Below are positions 50,762 through 59,304 of a stretch of 64,000 bases of DNA, one piece after another. Position 1 is the stretch's first letter; every line of letters starts with the position of its first letter. Origin of the DNA: Aquisalimonas sp. 2447 (GTDB lineage Bacteria > Pseudomonadota > Gammaproteobacteria > Nitrococcales > Aquisalimonadaceae); NCBI RefSeq assembly GCF_012044895.1, contig NZ_CP050695.1, positions 2,882,501 to 2,946,500 on the forward strand. Reading direction: 5' to 3'. The position numbers were made by a program, and so were the translations under genes. Under the pieces are notes generated by a model. That model saw only the letters and a list, made by a program, of their open reading frames with translations, searched no databases and was not told the origin of the DNA.

Positions 50762-50782
50762 CGCAGATCGGGGACAGGATGC
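50762..50782 (-). repeat. Possible single arm of the REP-like sequence
   Basis: On the minus strand the core TCCTGTCCCCGA, then two bases and TGCG, is identical to part of the arm of the palindrome at 1521-1610. No partner arm is visible, so it may be a remnant or chance. Confidence 0.3.
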
Positions 50783-50829
50783 GCCAACGCGAGAAGACCT
50801 TCAGCTCAAGGGCAATACCTGCTTCCTTT

Positions 50830-50845
50830 ACCTTGAGTACAAGGT
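50830..50845. promoter_or_regulatory. Short palindrome (accttg-agta-caaggt)
   Basis: A 16-base palindrome with a 4-base centre in the otherwise empty stretch between flgN and the next gene. It could be an operator, but no promoter is placed around it. Confidence 0.2.
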
Positions 50846-50885
50846 TAGTACAGGAAATCGCATTGTGCAACCCCTGTACATCACT

Positions 50886-51128
50886 TCACCGCGAGGCGCC
50901 GCGCAGGCAACGCCAGGTACGCCGGGCAAGTATCATCACGGCCGTCAACGACACGAACCAGACCCCCAGGGAGATCACGGAGGTCCAGAACACGTACGAC
51001 TCCACGGTGAACCCGACGCCGTAAACGATGACCACTTCCGGCCAGGTACGCGCCAGCCAGTCCATGAACGTGCCACCGGGCCACAGGAGCAGACGCTGCC
51101 AGGGCGACAGGGGTAGCGTGTCAAACAC
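50886..51128 (-). CDS. Small membrane protein downstream of an MFS pump
   Basis: A protein of 80 residues starting at a GTG with a GAGGT ribosome site. Two or three hydrophobic stretches are seen (about 9-22, WPEVVIVYGVGF and SVISLGVWFVSLTAVMIL), ending in a basic tail (RRTWRCLRGASR). It begins 56 bases after the MFS stop and the joint transcript probably ends at the terminator near 50735. I do not recognise a family. Confidence 0.55.
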   Translation of the reverse strand: MFDTLPLSPWQRLLLWPGGTFMDWLARTWPEVVIVYGVGFTVESYVFWTSVISLGVWFVSLTAVMILARRTWRCLRGASR

Positions 51129-51184
51129 GGGCCAACCTCAGATTGACGAGAACACCATGATATATGGTCATGCGATCGCCGTCC

Positions 51185-52651
51185 TCAGTAGCGGGCGAAA
51201 CGTGCGGCGGCCAGCAGGGCCAGCAGGAACACCACCCCCAGGCCGATAAAGCTCCACTGGAAGGCCACCGTATAGACGTCCCGGTACAACGCCTCGGGCA
51301 GGCCGGACAAGGCGCCTTCGGCGCGAGCCAGCGCGTCCGGACTGACCGCGGCGGCCTCCCGCAGCGCCCGCCAATCCAGCACCACGGACAGCGTCGTGAC
51401 GCCGACCGCGCCACCGAGTTGCTGGGCAAAATTCAACGCCCCCGCCCCCTGCGCCGTGTGGTGCAGCGGCAGCCGGGACAGCGAACCGGTGTGGATCGAG
51501 GGCATGCCCAGCCCGAGGCCCACGCGGCCCAGCGCCACCCAGAACATCACCAGCAGCAGCCCCGTCTCAGGCCCCACGAATCCGAGAGCGACGCAGGAGA
51601 CCGCCATGATGAGCAGCCCGCCGGAGATCGGTACCACGGCGCGCAGACGATCCGCCAAATGCCCTCCGAGCGGGAACATGGCCGCCATGACCAGCCCTGC
51701 AGGCATCAGCACCACACCTGCCGCCGTCGGCGTCATGCCCTGCACTTCCTGGACGAACAACGGAATCAGATAGGTGGAGCCGAACAAGCCCACACCGAAC
51801 AGCAGCGCGATCACCGATCCGGCCGCAAAGGCAGGCGCCCGATAGAGGCCCGGGTCCAGCAACGGCGCGCGGGCGAGGAGTTGCCGCAACACGAAGGCCA
51901 CCAGTAACGCCGGGACCACGATGAGCGCCGGCAACACAGGCCACTCCAGCCAACCCAGGCGCTGACCGCTGACCATGACCCACAACAACCCGGTAATCCC
52001 GGCAGCGAGCAGCAGCACACTGAACCAGTCCAGCGCCAACCGGCCACCACTGGCGCGCCCCAGCGGCACGAAGCGCAGGGCCAGCAAGCCACCCAGCACC
52101 GCCGTCGGCACTGGCAACAGCATCACCGCACGCCAACTGGTCAGATCCACCAGCACACCCCCCAGCGCCGGCCCGACCGCTGGCCCGAGGATCACTCCCA
52201 GCCCGAACAGACCCACACCCAGGCCACGCTGGCGCTCCGGAAACACCTGATAGATCAGCGTGATTGCCAGCGGCTGCAGCAACCCGGCGATTGCTCCCTG
52301 GAGGATCCGCGCAACGATGACCAGCTCCAGCGTCACCGCCCAGGTGCCGAGCAGCGAGGCAGCGGTGAACACCACCATGCCGGCGACATACACCCGCCGC
52401 ATCCCGAACCGCTGCAAGGCCCAGGCATTGAGCAGTATCGCCGTGGTCATGGCAGCGAGAAAGCCGGTGGACAGCCAGTGGGCGTCCTTCTGTCCCACGC
52501 TGAAGGCGGTCATGACATCGGGGATTGCCACGTTGACCACGGTGGTGGCCACGGCAGTGGACAGGGTCCCCAGCATCACCGTCAGCAAGGCCTGCCACTT
52601 GTAGCGCGAACCGTACTGCTGGAACAGACGCTGAACTTCGTGCTGCACGCC
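51185..52651 (-). CDS. MFS drug efflux transporter, DHA2 (14-helix) family
   Basis: An inner-membrane proton-driven antiporter of 488 residues with about 14 membrane helices. The start is set at a GTG (52651) with GGAGG six bases upstream. Typical motifs: VVNVAIPDVM in helix 1, WLSTGFLAAMTTAILLNAWA, motif C GLGVILGPAVGPALGGVLVD in helix 5. It resembles EmrB and related multidrug pumps. No membrane fusion partner (EmrA) is adjacent. It would export drugs or other compounds, but the substrate is unknown. Confidence 0.88.
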   Translation of the reverse strand, partial: GVQHEVQRLFQQYGSRYKWQALLTVMLGTLSTAVATTVVNVAIPDVMTAFSVGQKDAHWLSTGFLAAMTTAILLNAWALQRFGMRRVYVAGMVVFTAASLLGTWAVTLELVIVARILQGAIAGLLQPLAITLIYQVFPERQRGLGVGLFGLGVILGPAVGPALGGVLVDLTSWRAVMLLPVPTAVLGGLLALRFVPLGRASGGRLALDWFSVLLLAAGITGLLWVMVSGQRLGWLEWPVLPALIVVPALLVAFVLRQLLARAPLLDPGLYRAPAFAAGSVIALLFGVGLFGSTYLIPLFVQEVQGMTPTAAGVVLMPAGLVMAAMFPLGGHLADRLRAVVPISGGLLIMAVSCVALGFVGPETGLLLVMFWVALGRVGLGLGMPSIHTGSLSRLPLHHTAQGAGALNFAQQLGGAVGVTTLSVVLDWRALREAAAVSPDALARAEGALSGLPEALYRDVYTVAFQWSFIGLGVVFLLALLAAARFARY

Positions 52652-52729
52652 GCCTCCAGGGGCCCTTTTCAACCTTTGCGGAAGTTATGTCGGAGCTCAG
52701 GCACGCATCAACGGGGCAGGACCGGATAC

Positions 52730-52755
52730 AAAAAAGCCCCGTCAAGCGGGGCTTT
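52730..52755 (-). terminator. Rho-independent terminator after tRNA-Ala
   Basis: aaagccccg and cggggcttt form a perfect stem around tcaag and are followed by T residues on the minus strand, 15 bases past the tRNA. Confidence 0.82.
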
Positions 52756-52770
52756 GATGCGTTACTTGTT

Positions 52771-52846
52771 TGGTGGAGCCAGGCGGGATCGAACCGCCGA
52801 CCTCCTGCATGCCATGCAGGCGCTCTCCCAGCTGAGCTATGGCCCC
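52771..52846 (-). tRNA. tRNA-Ala (GGC)
   Basis: A 76-base cloverleaf on the minus strand beginning GGGGCCATAGCTCAG and ending in an encoded CCA. The anticodon stem CCTGC/GCAGG holds the loop ATGGCAT, with anticodon GGC reading GCC and GCU. The T arm has GGTTCGATCC. Confidence 0.95.
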
Positions 52847-52903
52847 GTGAAGTCGCTGCGCATGATAGGCAGCCCCGGCCGGATTGTCAAACGTCGGCCG
52901 CCC

Positions 52904-54319
52904 TCACCCGGCATCCTGCGCCTGGCGATCAATATACCGCAGTGCGGCGTCGATCCGCTCCAGGCTGCGCTGGCGGCCGAGCAGCTCCAGCGTTTCGTCG
53001 ATGGACGGCGACACCGGGCCGCCGGAGAGAGCGACCCGCAGGGGCTGCGCCACCTTGCCGAGCTTCAACCCCTGGTCCTCGGCCACAGCGACCACGACCT
53101 CGTGCAGACGCTCCCGCTGCCATTCCGCCACCCCCGCAAGCGCCTCGCGGAGACCGGCAAGCGCCGGCCGCGTCTCTGCCTTCAGGTTCTTGCGCGCCGC
53201 CTTATCGTCGTACGCCTCGGGCATGCGGTAGAAGAACAGGCTGTTCTGCGCCATCTCGGCCAGCGTGTGCGAACGGTCCCTGTAGGCGACCACCACATCG
53301 CTCAGGGGCGGGCCGTCGGCGGGGTCGACATCGAACCGGCCCATGTGCCAGCTCAGGTGCCGGGCCACGTGGGCCGGATCCATGGACTTCATGTACTGCT
53401 GGTTCAGCCAGTCGAGTTTGGACGGATTCAGGGCCGAGGCCTTGGCGTTGAGATCATCGATATCGAACTTCTCGACCATCTCGTCCAGGGTGAAGATCTC
53501 CTGGTCACCGTAGGACCACCCGAGACGCACCAGGTAGTTCAGGACCGCCTCGGGCAAATACCCCTGGTCGCGGTAGTTCATCACGCCCACGGCGCCGTGA
53601 CGCTTCGACAGCCGCTTGCCGTCCTCGCCCAGGATCATGGGCACATGCGCGTAAACCGGCGGCTCAACGCCCAACGCCCTGAGAATGTTCACCTGGCGCG
53701 GGGTATTGTTGAGGTGATCATCGCCGCGGATGACGTGGGTGATCCCCATGTCCATGTCGTCCACTACCACCGTGAGATTGTAGGTGGGCGAGCCGTCGGT
53801 ACGGGCGATGATGAGATCGTCCAGTTCGGTGTTGCTGAACGCCACCCGCCCATGGACACGATCATCCACCACCACCTGGCCGTCCAGCGGGTTGCAGAAG
53901 CGGACGACGTACGGCGCGTCCGGCGACGGCGCTTCGGCGAGATCACGGCAGTGGCCGTCGTAACGCGGCTTCTCCTTGCGCCGCAGCTGCTCTTCACGCA
54001 CTGCATCCAGGCGCTCCCGCGAGCAGTAGCACTTGTAGGCCTTGCCCTCGTCCAGCAGGCGCTGGATCACTTCGCGGTACCGGCCGAACCGCTGGGTCTG
54101 GTAGAAGGGACCCTCATCGTACTCCAGCCCCAGCCAGGTCATGCCTTCCAGGATCGCGTTGACGGACTCCTGGGTTGAGCGCTCCTGGTCGGTATCCTCC
54201 ACCCGCAACACGAACCGTCCGCCGTGCTTGCGTGCGTACAACCAGGAAAACAGCGCCGTACGGGCGCCGCCGATGTGCAGATAACCGGTCGGGCTGGGTG
54301 CAAAACGCGTCTTCAGCAT
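52904..54319 (-). CDS. gltX: Glutamyl-tRNA synthetase
   Basis: The ATG at 54319 gives 471 residues, the same length as in E. coli, starting MLKTRFAPSPTGYLHIGGAR. A TTG at 54352 would add 11 unconserved residues. The class I motifs are HIGG and GKRLSKRHGAV; the C-terminal anticodon-binding domain follows. It charges tRNA-Glu with glutamate. It lies between two tRNA genes and downstream of none of the protein genes, so it is probably transcribed alone, possibly with tRNA-Ala behind it. Confidence 0.96.
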   Translation of the reverse strand: MLKTRFAPSPTGYLHIGGARTALFSWLYARKHGGRFVLRVEDTDQERSTQESVNAILEGMTWLGLEYDEGPFYQTQRFGRYREVIQRLLDEGKAYKCYCSRERLDAVREEQLRRKEKPRYDGHCRDLAEAPSPDAPYVVRFCNPLDGQVVVDDRVHGRVAFSNTELDDLIIARTDGSPTYNLTVVVDDMDMGITHVIRGDDHLNNTPRQVNILRALGVEPPVYAHVPMILGEDGKRLSKRHGAVGVMNYRDQGYLPEAVLNYLVRLGWSYGDQEIFTLDEMVEKFDIDDLNAKASALNPSKLDWLNQQYMKSMDPAHVARHLSWHMGRFDVDPADGPPLSDVVVAYRDRSHTLAEMAQNSLFFYRMPEAYDDKAARKNLKAETRPALAGLREALAGVAEWQRERLHEVVVAVAEDQGLKLGKVAQPLRVALSGGPVSPSIDETLELLGRQRSLERIDAALRYIDRQAQDAG

Positions 54320-54439
54320 GGTTGTGCTGGTTCCTGATCCGTCGCCATTCAAAGACCGCGTATACTACCAGAGCGTCGGCCGACACCGCATGCCGGCGTT
54401 GACAGTGGCAATGGCCAGCCCTAGAATCCATAACGTTTT

Positions 54440-54514
54440 GGGCGCGTAGCTCAGCGGGAGAGCACTGCCTTCACACGGCAGGGGTCGCTGGTTCAATCCC
54501 AGCCGCGCCCACCA
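54440..54514 (+). tRNA. tRNA-Val (CAC)
   Basis: A 75-base cloverleaf starting GGGCGCGTAGCTCAG and ending in an encoded CCA. The anticodon stem CTGCC/GGCAG surrounds the loop TTCACAC, with anticodon CAC reading GUG. The T arm has GGTTCAATCC. Confidence 0.94.
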
Positions 54515-54523
54515 GAATGACTC

Positions 54524-54555
54524 AGGGCTTACGGCATTGCCGTAAGCCCTTTTTG
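54524..54555 (+). terminator. Rho-independent terminator after tRNA-Val
   Basis: agggcttacggc and gccgtaagccct form a perfect 12-bp stem with a 3-base loop, followed by five T residues, 9 bases past the tRNA. Confidence 0.92.
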
Positions 54556-54616
54556 TTTGCTGAGCAGGAGTAGCCTCTGGCCAGAGGCTACTGCAGCCCG
54601 CCAAGACTGTGTTTCC

Positions 54617-55165
54617 CTAAAACCCGAGTCGCAGTTCCAGCGACTGAACGTCATAACCCTGATTGGGGGAGCGCAGGCCGGCGTTGGATGTGTGCTGAAT
54701 GCGGTAGCCGACGCTGATGTGATCGCCAAGGCGCAGCCGCAAGGCCGCGTGGGAGGTGAACTGCCAGTGTCCGCCGAACTCACGTTCGCCCAGGCGCCGC
54801 TCGGAGATGTAGGTCGGCCCGGTGCCGAGGCCGAAACTGATCGGCTGCGCGGGACTGGTCAACCAGCCGCCAACACTCACGCCACCGGTATGCATGGCAT
54901 CACCACCAAGGCTGACGCGGGCTGCATTGAACTCGGTAAAGCCCGCCAGGTGCCAGCCACGACGGTCACCAAGGCGGGGCGCCAGAGCCGCGGGGCGCCA
55001 GTAAATCTCCCGGGAGTTGTAGTCGTGCCCATCGGCGCCGACCCCGACGCGAACGCCGAGCTCGCCAGCGACGACGACCACCTGCGGAACTGCCAACGCC
55101 GGTAACGCGACCAGCGCAAAACCCTGCAATAGCCGGACGGGGCGCAGTCCCTTGAATCGATGCAT
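54617..55165 (-). CDS. pagL: Lipid A 3-O-deacylase (PagL-like)
   Basis: A protein of 182 residues with a signal peptide (about 1-33) and alternating beta-barrel strands ending in LELRLGF, with a C-terminal aromatic residue as in outer-membrane proteins. The PagL active-site stretch is present: His158 and Ser160 in YRIQHTSNAG. The residue at the place of the catalytic glutamate (12 after the serine) is Asp172 in NQGYD, a conservative change. PagL removes the 3-linked acyl chain from lipid A. The start is the ATG at 55165, after an AGGGA ribosome site. Confidence 0.8.
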   Translation of the reverse strand: MHRFKGLRPVRLLQGFALVALPALAVPQVVVVAGELGVRVGVGADGHDYNSREIYWRPAALAPRLGDRRGWHLAGFTEFNAARVSLGGDAMHTGGVSVGGWLTSPAQPISFGLGTGPTYISERRLGEREFGGHWQFTSHAALRLRLGDHISVGYRIQHTSNAGLRSPNQGYDVQSLELRLGF

Positions 55166-55285
55166 CAATCGTCCCTGTTCTTTGTCACCAACTCCCGTTG
55201 GCGAGCGTCCGCGGTGCCGGCAGTAGCCTCTTTAGAACGTACACGCCAGCACCTGGTGCCGAAGTCGGCGTCGCCGGGATACTGG

Positions 55286-55315
55286 CAGCCGCACTGCCCA
55301 CTGGCAGTGCGGCTG
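55286..55315 (-). terminator. Perfect 13-bp hairpin after the sugar dehydrogenase gene
   Basis: cagccgcactgcc and ggcagtgcggctg pair perfectly around a 4-base loop, starting 8 bases after the stop. There is no T-run on the minus strand, so it may stabilise the transcript 3' end or terminate weakly. Confidence 0.5.
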
Positions 55316-55323
55316 TATCGCAG

Positions 55324-56607
55324 TTACTCGGCAGTCAGCCGATAAATGTCGCCCTCATCCTGGGCGATGTACAGATCACCTTCCGGCCCGAGCACCACAG
55401 ACCGGAAACGGCCATTGGACATGGGCAGGGACATGGTGGTCACGTCCCGCACCCGGGAGCCGTCCTCGGGGATGTCCAGTACGTCGATGCGCTGCCCCAC
55501 CGGCGTATCGCCGAAGCCGATCCCCAGGAAGCCGACCACCATCCGGCCTTCCCAGCCCTTCCACTGCGATCCGGTGAGGAACTCGGCGGAAGACATGCCC
55601 TGGGACAGCCCGTCGTTGGTCCAGGCCGGCTTGATGGCGTAGGGGTAAAGGTCCAGATCCGTCATGGGCATAAAGGCCATGCGCTCGTCGGGATCCATAC
55701 CCTCCATCTGGTTCGGCTGGTACCCACAGTAGTCATCGGGGCAATCGTCACGCCCGCTGATGTTGGGCCGCGGATCCCAGCCGGCATTGGCACCGGGAAT
55801 CAGGATCTTGACCTCATCGGAGTGCCACGGCCCGTGCTCCGCCACGAACGGCCAATGGGTGTTGGCGTGGAAGGCGATGCCCTGCACGTTGCGATGCCCG
55901 TAGGTGTAGATCCGCGGATCGAAACCTTCAGCGACGTTGTTGCCCGGGGCCCCGTTGCCGTCCCGATCAATACGCAGGACCTTGCCGCCGAGGCGCTCGG
56001 GATCCTGCGGAAGGTCACCCTGGTGGTTGTCGCCGGTGGTCACATAGAGAAAGCCATCCCGCGGGCTGAAGCGGATACGGCCGCCGTTGTGCGCACCAGC
56101 ATCACCGAACGGGTGATCGCTCTCCGCCATCTTGTACGGAATGTCATCAACGATGTCAGTGCGGTTCGAGACCTCGGTGAAATCGTCGTTGACCCGCAGC
56201 CGGAGCACGCGGTTCTTGTGGGGCGTGGTCTGGTTCGACGCCGAGTAGACGTACACGAAGCGGTTATCCTCGAAGTTCGGGTCCACCGCAACGCCGTTCA
56301 TCCCCGCCTGGCCGTGACAGAACAGATCGTCGGCGGTTGCGGCGTATCCGTCGGTGTCCTCCATGCCGAGCAGCCGATTGACTTCGCCGTCCGGGAGCCG
56401 GACGGACAGGCCATTGCACTTCTCGGTGAAAAACATGGTGCTGTCCGACAGAAATGCCATATCCCAGGGATCGTCAAGGTCTGACAACACCGTGGAATAA
56501 CTCAACTCTGGGGCGTCTTCGCCGGAGTCCGAGGCAACCGCCAGACCGTGGGTCATGGCAGAGGCCAGTAGCGCGTAAAAGGAGAATCTGGTTACTTGCC
56601 TAATCAT
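55324..56607 (-). CDS. PQQ-dependent aldose sugar dehydrogenase (soluble, YliI/Asd type)
   Basis: A secreted beta-propeller protein of 427 residues with a signal peptide ending about ASDS. It matches the glucose/sorbosone dehydrogenase family: the catalytic His173 in DAGAHNGGRIRF, YVTTGDNHQGD, GHRNVQGIAF and AEHGPWHSDEVKIL are signature positions that hold PQQ and calcium. It oxidises aldoses in the periplasm. Cysteines in the GRDDCPDDYCGY loop are extra. A cytochrome c and a PqqU-like receptor precede it, which would supply an electron acceptor and the cofactor. No pqqABCDE genes are in the window. Confidence 0.87.
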   Translation of the reverse strand: MIRQVTRFSFYALLASAMTHGLAVASDSGEDAPELSYSTVLSDLDDPWDMAFLSDSTMFFTEKCNGLSVRLPDGEVNRLLGMEDTDGYAATADDLFCHGQAGMNGVAVDPNFEDNRFVYVYSASNQTTPHKNRVLRLRVNDDFTEVSNRTDIVDDIPYKMAESDHPFGDAGAHNGGRIRFSPRDGFLYVTTGDNHQGDLPQDPERLGGKVLRIDRDGNGAPGNNVAEGFDPRIYTYGHRNVQGIAFHANTHWPFVAEHGPWHSDEVKILIPGANAGWDPRPNISGRDDCPDDYCGYQPNQMEGMDPDERMAFMPMTDLDLYPYAIKPAWTNDGLSQGMSSAEFLTGSQWKGWEGRMVVGFLGIGFGDTPVGQRIDVLDIPEDGSRVRDVTTMSLPMSNGRFRSVVLGPEGDLYIAQDEGDIYRLTAE

Positions 56608-56730
56608 GGGTGCTCCTCCTCATAGAAGTCTTGATTCTTGCTTCTTTTCGGGCTCCCTTGAAACGCCCCACCGCATGATGGGACGAGGACACCAGGCCGT
56701 CATGGCCGGGCGCTCCCAGTAACGCTGGGG

Positions 56731-57048
56731 TCACTGGAATTCCGTTGAGATATAAGCGGAGAGATTGGCGATATCGTCGTCCGAGAGATCCCGGGCGGCG
56801 GGTGCCATCAACCCGGTGTTGCTTCCCACCCTCTCGCCTTCGCGGTACTGCCTGAGCCTCTTGGTGACGAAGTCTGCATCCTTGTCCTGGAGCGAGGGAA
56901 AACTGCCCGCACCCCGTCCCGACGCCCCATGGCACTGGGCACACGCATTCTCGTACTTCGTCTGCCCCGCGGATGCATCTCCGGCCTGCACCTGAGTGAA
57001 TCCAGCGGCAAACCACACTGCAGCAATGAGAAACAACGCTCTTGTCAT
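56731..57048 (-). CDS. Periplasmic mono-heme cytochrome c (c5/c553 type)
   Basis: A protein of 105 residues with a signal peptide ending VQAGD. The heme-binding motif is CAQCH, the distal ligand is probably the methionine in GLMAPAARDLSD, and the end IANLSAYIS is usual for class I cytochromes. The ATG at 57048 has a GGAGG ribosome site. By position it is the likely electron acceptor for the neighbouring PQQ dehydrogenase. Confidence 0.9.
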   Translation of the reverse strand: MTRALFLIAAVWFAAGFTQVQAGDASAGQTKYENACAQCHGASGRGAGSFPSLQDKDADFVTKRLRQYREGERVGSNTGLMAPAARDLSDDDIANLSAYISTEFQ

Positions 57049-57209
57049 CAACCCCTCCACCTGATTGTTATCAATTTTGGATGCATCTCGGCAGGCCCAT
57101 GGCAAGAGAGAGCGGTGCGCCTGGCACCCGCCTGAGCCCGCAGTCCATTCTGGACCAAGTCGTCCAGTCCGGTATAAGCCCCATGAACCGGACCGTCAAT
57201 ACCGGACTG

Positions 57210-59258
57210 CTAGAACCGGGCGCGCACGCCGGTGAAGAAATTGCGCTCGGGTGCGGGCTCGAAGAATCGGCCAAAGCCCGCGTTGACCCGCACATTGCTG
57301 AAGTACTCCTGGTTGGTGATGTTGTTCACCGCCACGAAGGTCTCCACCCGGCCGCGCTGCCAGTGGTGTTCCGTCCCGACTCGGGCATTCAGCACGCCGT
57401 AGCCGGATACGCGCTCGTCGTTGGCGTTGTCGGCATAGACGTTACTGACGATCAGGGCATCGGCAATGGCGTAGAAGCCCTCGGCTTCCCGCCAGGCGAC
57501 TTCGAGGAAGACATTGTGCTCGGGGAGCCCCGGGAGACGATTGCCGCGGAATTCGTTGCCATCTTCGTCTTCGAATCGACGGAACCGGTAGTCCGACCAC
57601 GTGTAGCTGCCAGTGAATGAAAGTTCCGGTGTGGCGAAATACTCCATCCCCGCCTCGATACCTACCCGGCGGGTACGACCGGCATTGTCGAAACGGTCAG
57701 GGTCAGTATCCACCTGAACGATTTCATCGCGTGAACGCACACCGAAAACGGCAACATCGTACTGAGCCCGGTCGCCAAGAAACCCCTTCAGGCCAGTCTC
57801 AACGTTGACGGCCCGTTGCGGGCTCAGCCCCGGATCAAACCCTTCGTCCGGCTCATTGGGATCATAGAACTCGGTAAAGGTGGGAGTTTCGAAGGCAGTG
57901 CCCACATTGGTGTACCAGCGATGATTCGGATGAAGCTGGAGGCCGGTCCCGATGGTGCCACTCACCTCATCGAACCGCTGGCTGCCCGACGCATCACCGT
58001 CACCATCAGACCGGCGATCATCGATCTCGAAACGCACCCGGTCGTAGCGGCCTCCCAGGGTAATATCCAGAGCATCGGTGACAGCGATGTCCGTCTGCGC
58101 AAATACGCCGTAGTCCTCGGCTTTCTCCACGGCATCCTGCGTCTGTTCATCCGGACCGCCATTAGCCTCAACGTTAAAGCGCTCCCGCGCATCCCGTTGC
58201 CAGGCGCTCTCCACGCCCGCCACGAAGGTGGCCGGACGCCCGGCCAGTGTGTACTGATCCGTGTACTCGCCACCGATGCCGAAGAAATCCCGGTCATACT
58301 CGATCAGGCTCGGGCCCTCGAACGGCAACTGCTGGCGGAAATCCCTGCGTGTGTAAAACCCCCGCAGCGTCAGTTCTCCGGAATACGTCGCCCCATCCCG
58401 GTAGATCAGGCCAAGGCGCTGCTGCTCGACCTCCTGGCCAGCATCCAGATTCTCCGCGTTCGCCGTCGCCTGTCGCCGATTGTCGCGCACCTCGGCCCGA
58501 TTCAGCCCGGCGGGATCCTGTCCCAACGGCTGATCGAGAGCAGTAAACACCGTGGTGACGCTGCGCTGGTCATCAATGGCGTAGGTGGCCTTGGCGTTGG
58601 CCATGCGCTTTTCGGTACGGCTCTGGTCCCGGTAGCCCTCGTACTGCATGTCCCAGGCGCTGACATGGGCATTCCACGGGCCGGACTGCCCGCCGCCCAT
58701 GACCCCGTAGCGCTGGAAATCGTAGCTGCCCACGGTGCCGCGCACCTCCGCGTAGGGCTCGGCGGGGCCGTCCTTGGTGCGGATATCCACCACACCCCCG
58801 GCGGCATTGCCGTACAGCGCCGATGACGGACCACGGATCACCTCGATGCTTTCCGCTGTCTCCAGGTCGATGGCGTCCACCTGGGACTGGCCATCCGGCA
58901 GCGTCTCCGGGATGCCGTCCACGAGGATGCGAATACCGCGCACACCGAATGGCGCCCGGGCACCGAAACCACGAATGGACAGCCGCAGGTTCTGGGCGAA
59001 GTTATAGCGGTTCTGGAAGAACACGCCGGGGACACGATTGAGGGATTCATCCAGTTGCAGCTGCTGACGCCCCTGCTGGAGTTCGTCTTCGTCGACAACA
59101 CCCACGGCCGCCGGCGTCTGCTGGAGATCCCGCTCCAGGCGTGGGGATGTCACCGTGATCGGCTCAAGCCGAGCCCCATCATCCGCCACGGCCCCCAGGG
59201 GCATCATGGCCACCACCACCACGGGAATAAACGGTACTCCTCGCCACTTTTTTATCAT
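57210..59258 (-). CDS. pqqU: TonB-dependent outer membrane receptor, PqqU (YncD)-like
   Basis: A protein of 682 residues read from the ATG at 59258, with a signal peptide (MIKKWRGVPFIPVVVVAMMP). The plug domain closely resembles E. coli YncD/PqqU, compared from memory: TPAAVGVVDEDEL, NYNFAQ-like NFAQNLRLSIRGFGARAPFG, GIRILVDGIPETLPDGQSQ and EVIRGPSSALYGNAAGGVV. The barrel ends in a phenylalanine. PqqU imports the cofactor PQQ with energy from TonB-ExbBD. The next genes encode a cytochrome c and a PQQ-dependent dehydrogenase. An iron-siderophore role is the main alternative. Confidence 0.8.
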   Translation of the reverse strand: MIKKWRGVPFIPVVVVAMMPLGAVADDGARLEPITVTSPRLERDLQQTPAAVGVVDEDELQQGRQQLQLDESLNRVPGVFFQNRYNFAQNLRLSIRGFGARAPFGVRGIRILVDGIPETLPDGQSQVDAIDLETAESIEVIRGPSSALYGNAAGGVVDIRTKDGPAEPYAEVRGTVGSYDFQRYGVMGGGQSGPWNAHVSAWDMQYEGYRDQSRTEKRMANAKATYAIDDQRSVTTVFTALDQPLGQDPAGLNRAEVRDNRRQATANAENLDAGQEVEQQRLGLIYRDGATYSGELTLRGFYTRRDFRQQLPFEGPSLIEYDRDFFGIGGEYTDQYTLAGRPATFVAGVESAWQRDARERFNVEANGGPDEQTQDAVEKAEDYGVFAQTDIAVTDALDITLGGRYDRVRFEIDDRRSDGDGDASGSQRFDEVSGTIGTGLQLHPNHRWYTNVGTAFETPTFTEFYDPNEPDEGFDPGLSPQRAVNVETGLKGFLGDRAQYDVAVFGVRSRDEIVQVDTDPDRFDNAGRTRRVGIEAGMEYFATPELSFTGSYTWSDYRFRRFEDEDGNEFRGNRLPGLPEHNVFLEVAWREAEGFYAIADALIVSNVYADNANDERVSGYGVLNARVGTEHHWQRGRVETFVAVNNITNQEYFSNVRVNAGFGRFFEPAPERNFFTGVRARF

Positions 59259-59304
59259 CGATCTCAAGCCCCCGTGCAGTGAAATGGACACCCTGCTTTC
59301 GAGG

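Noticed and set aside
52478-54178. 566-residue open frame on the plus strand across gltX and tRNA-Ala
   Set aside because: It runs through a tRNA gene and is antisense to gltX.
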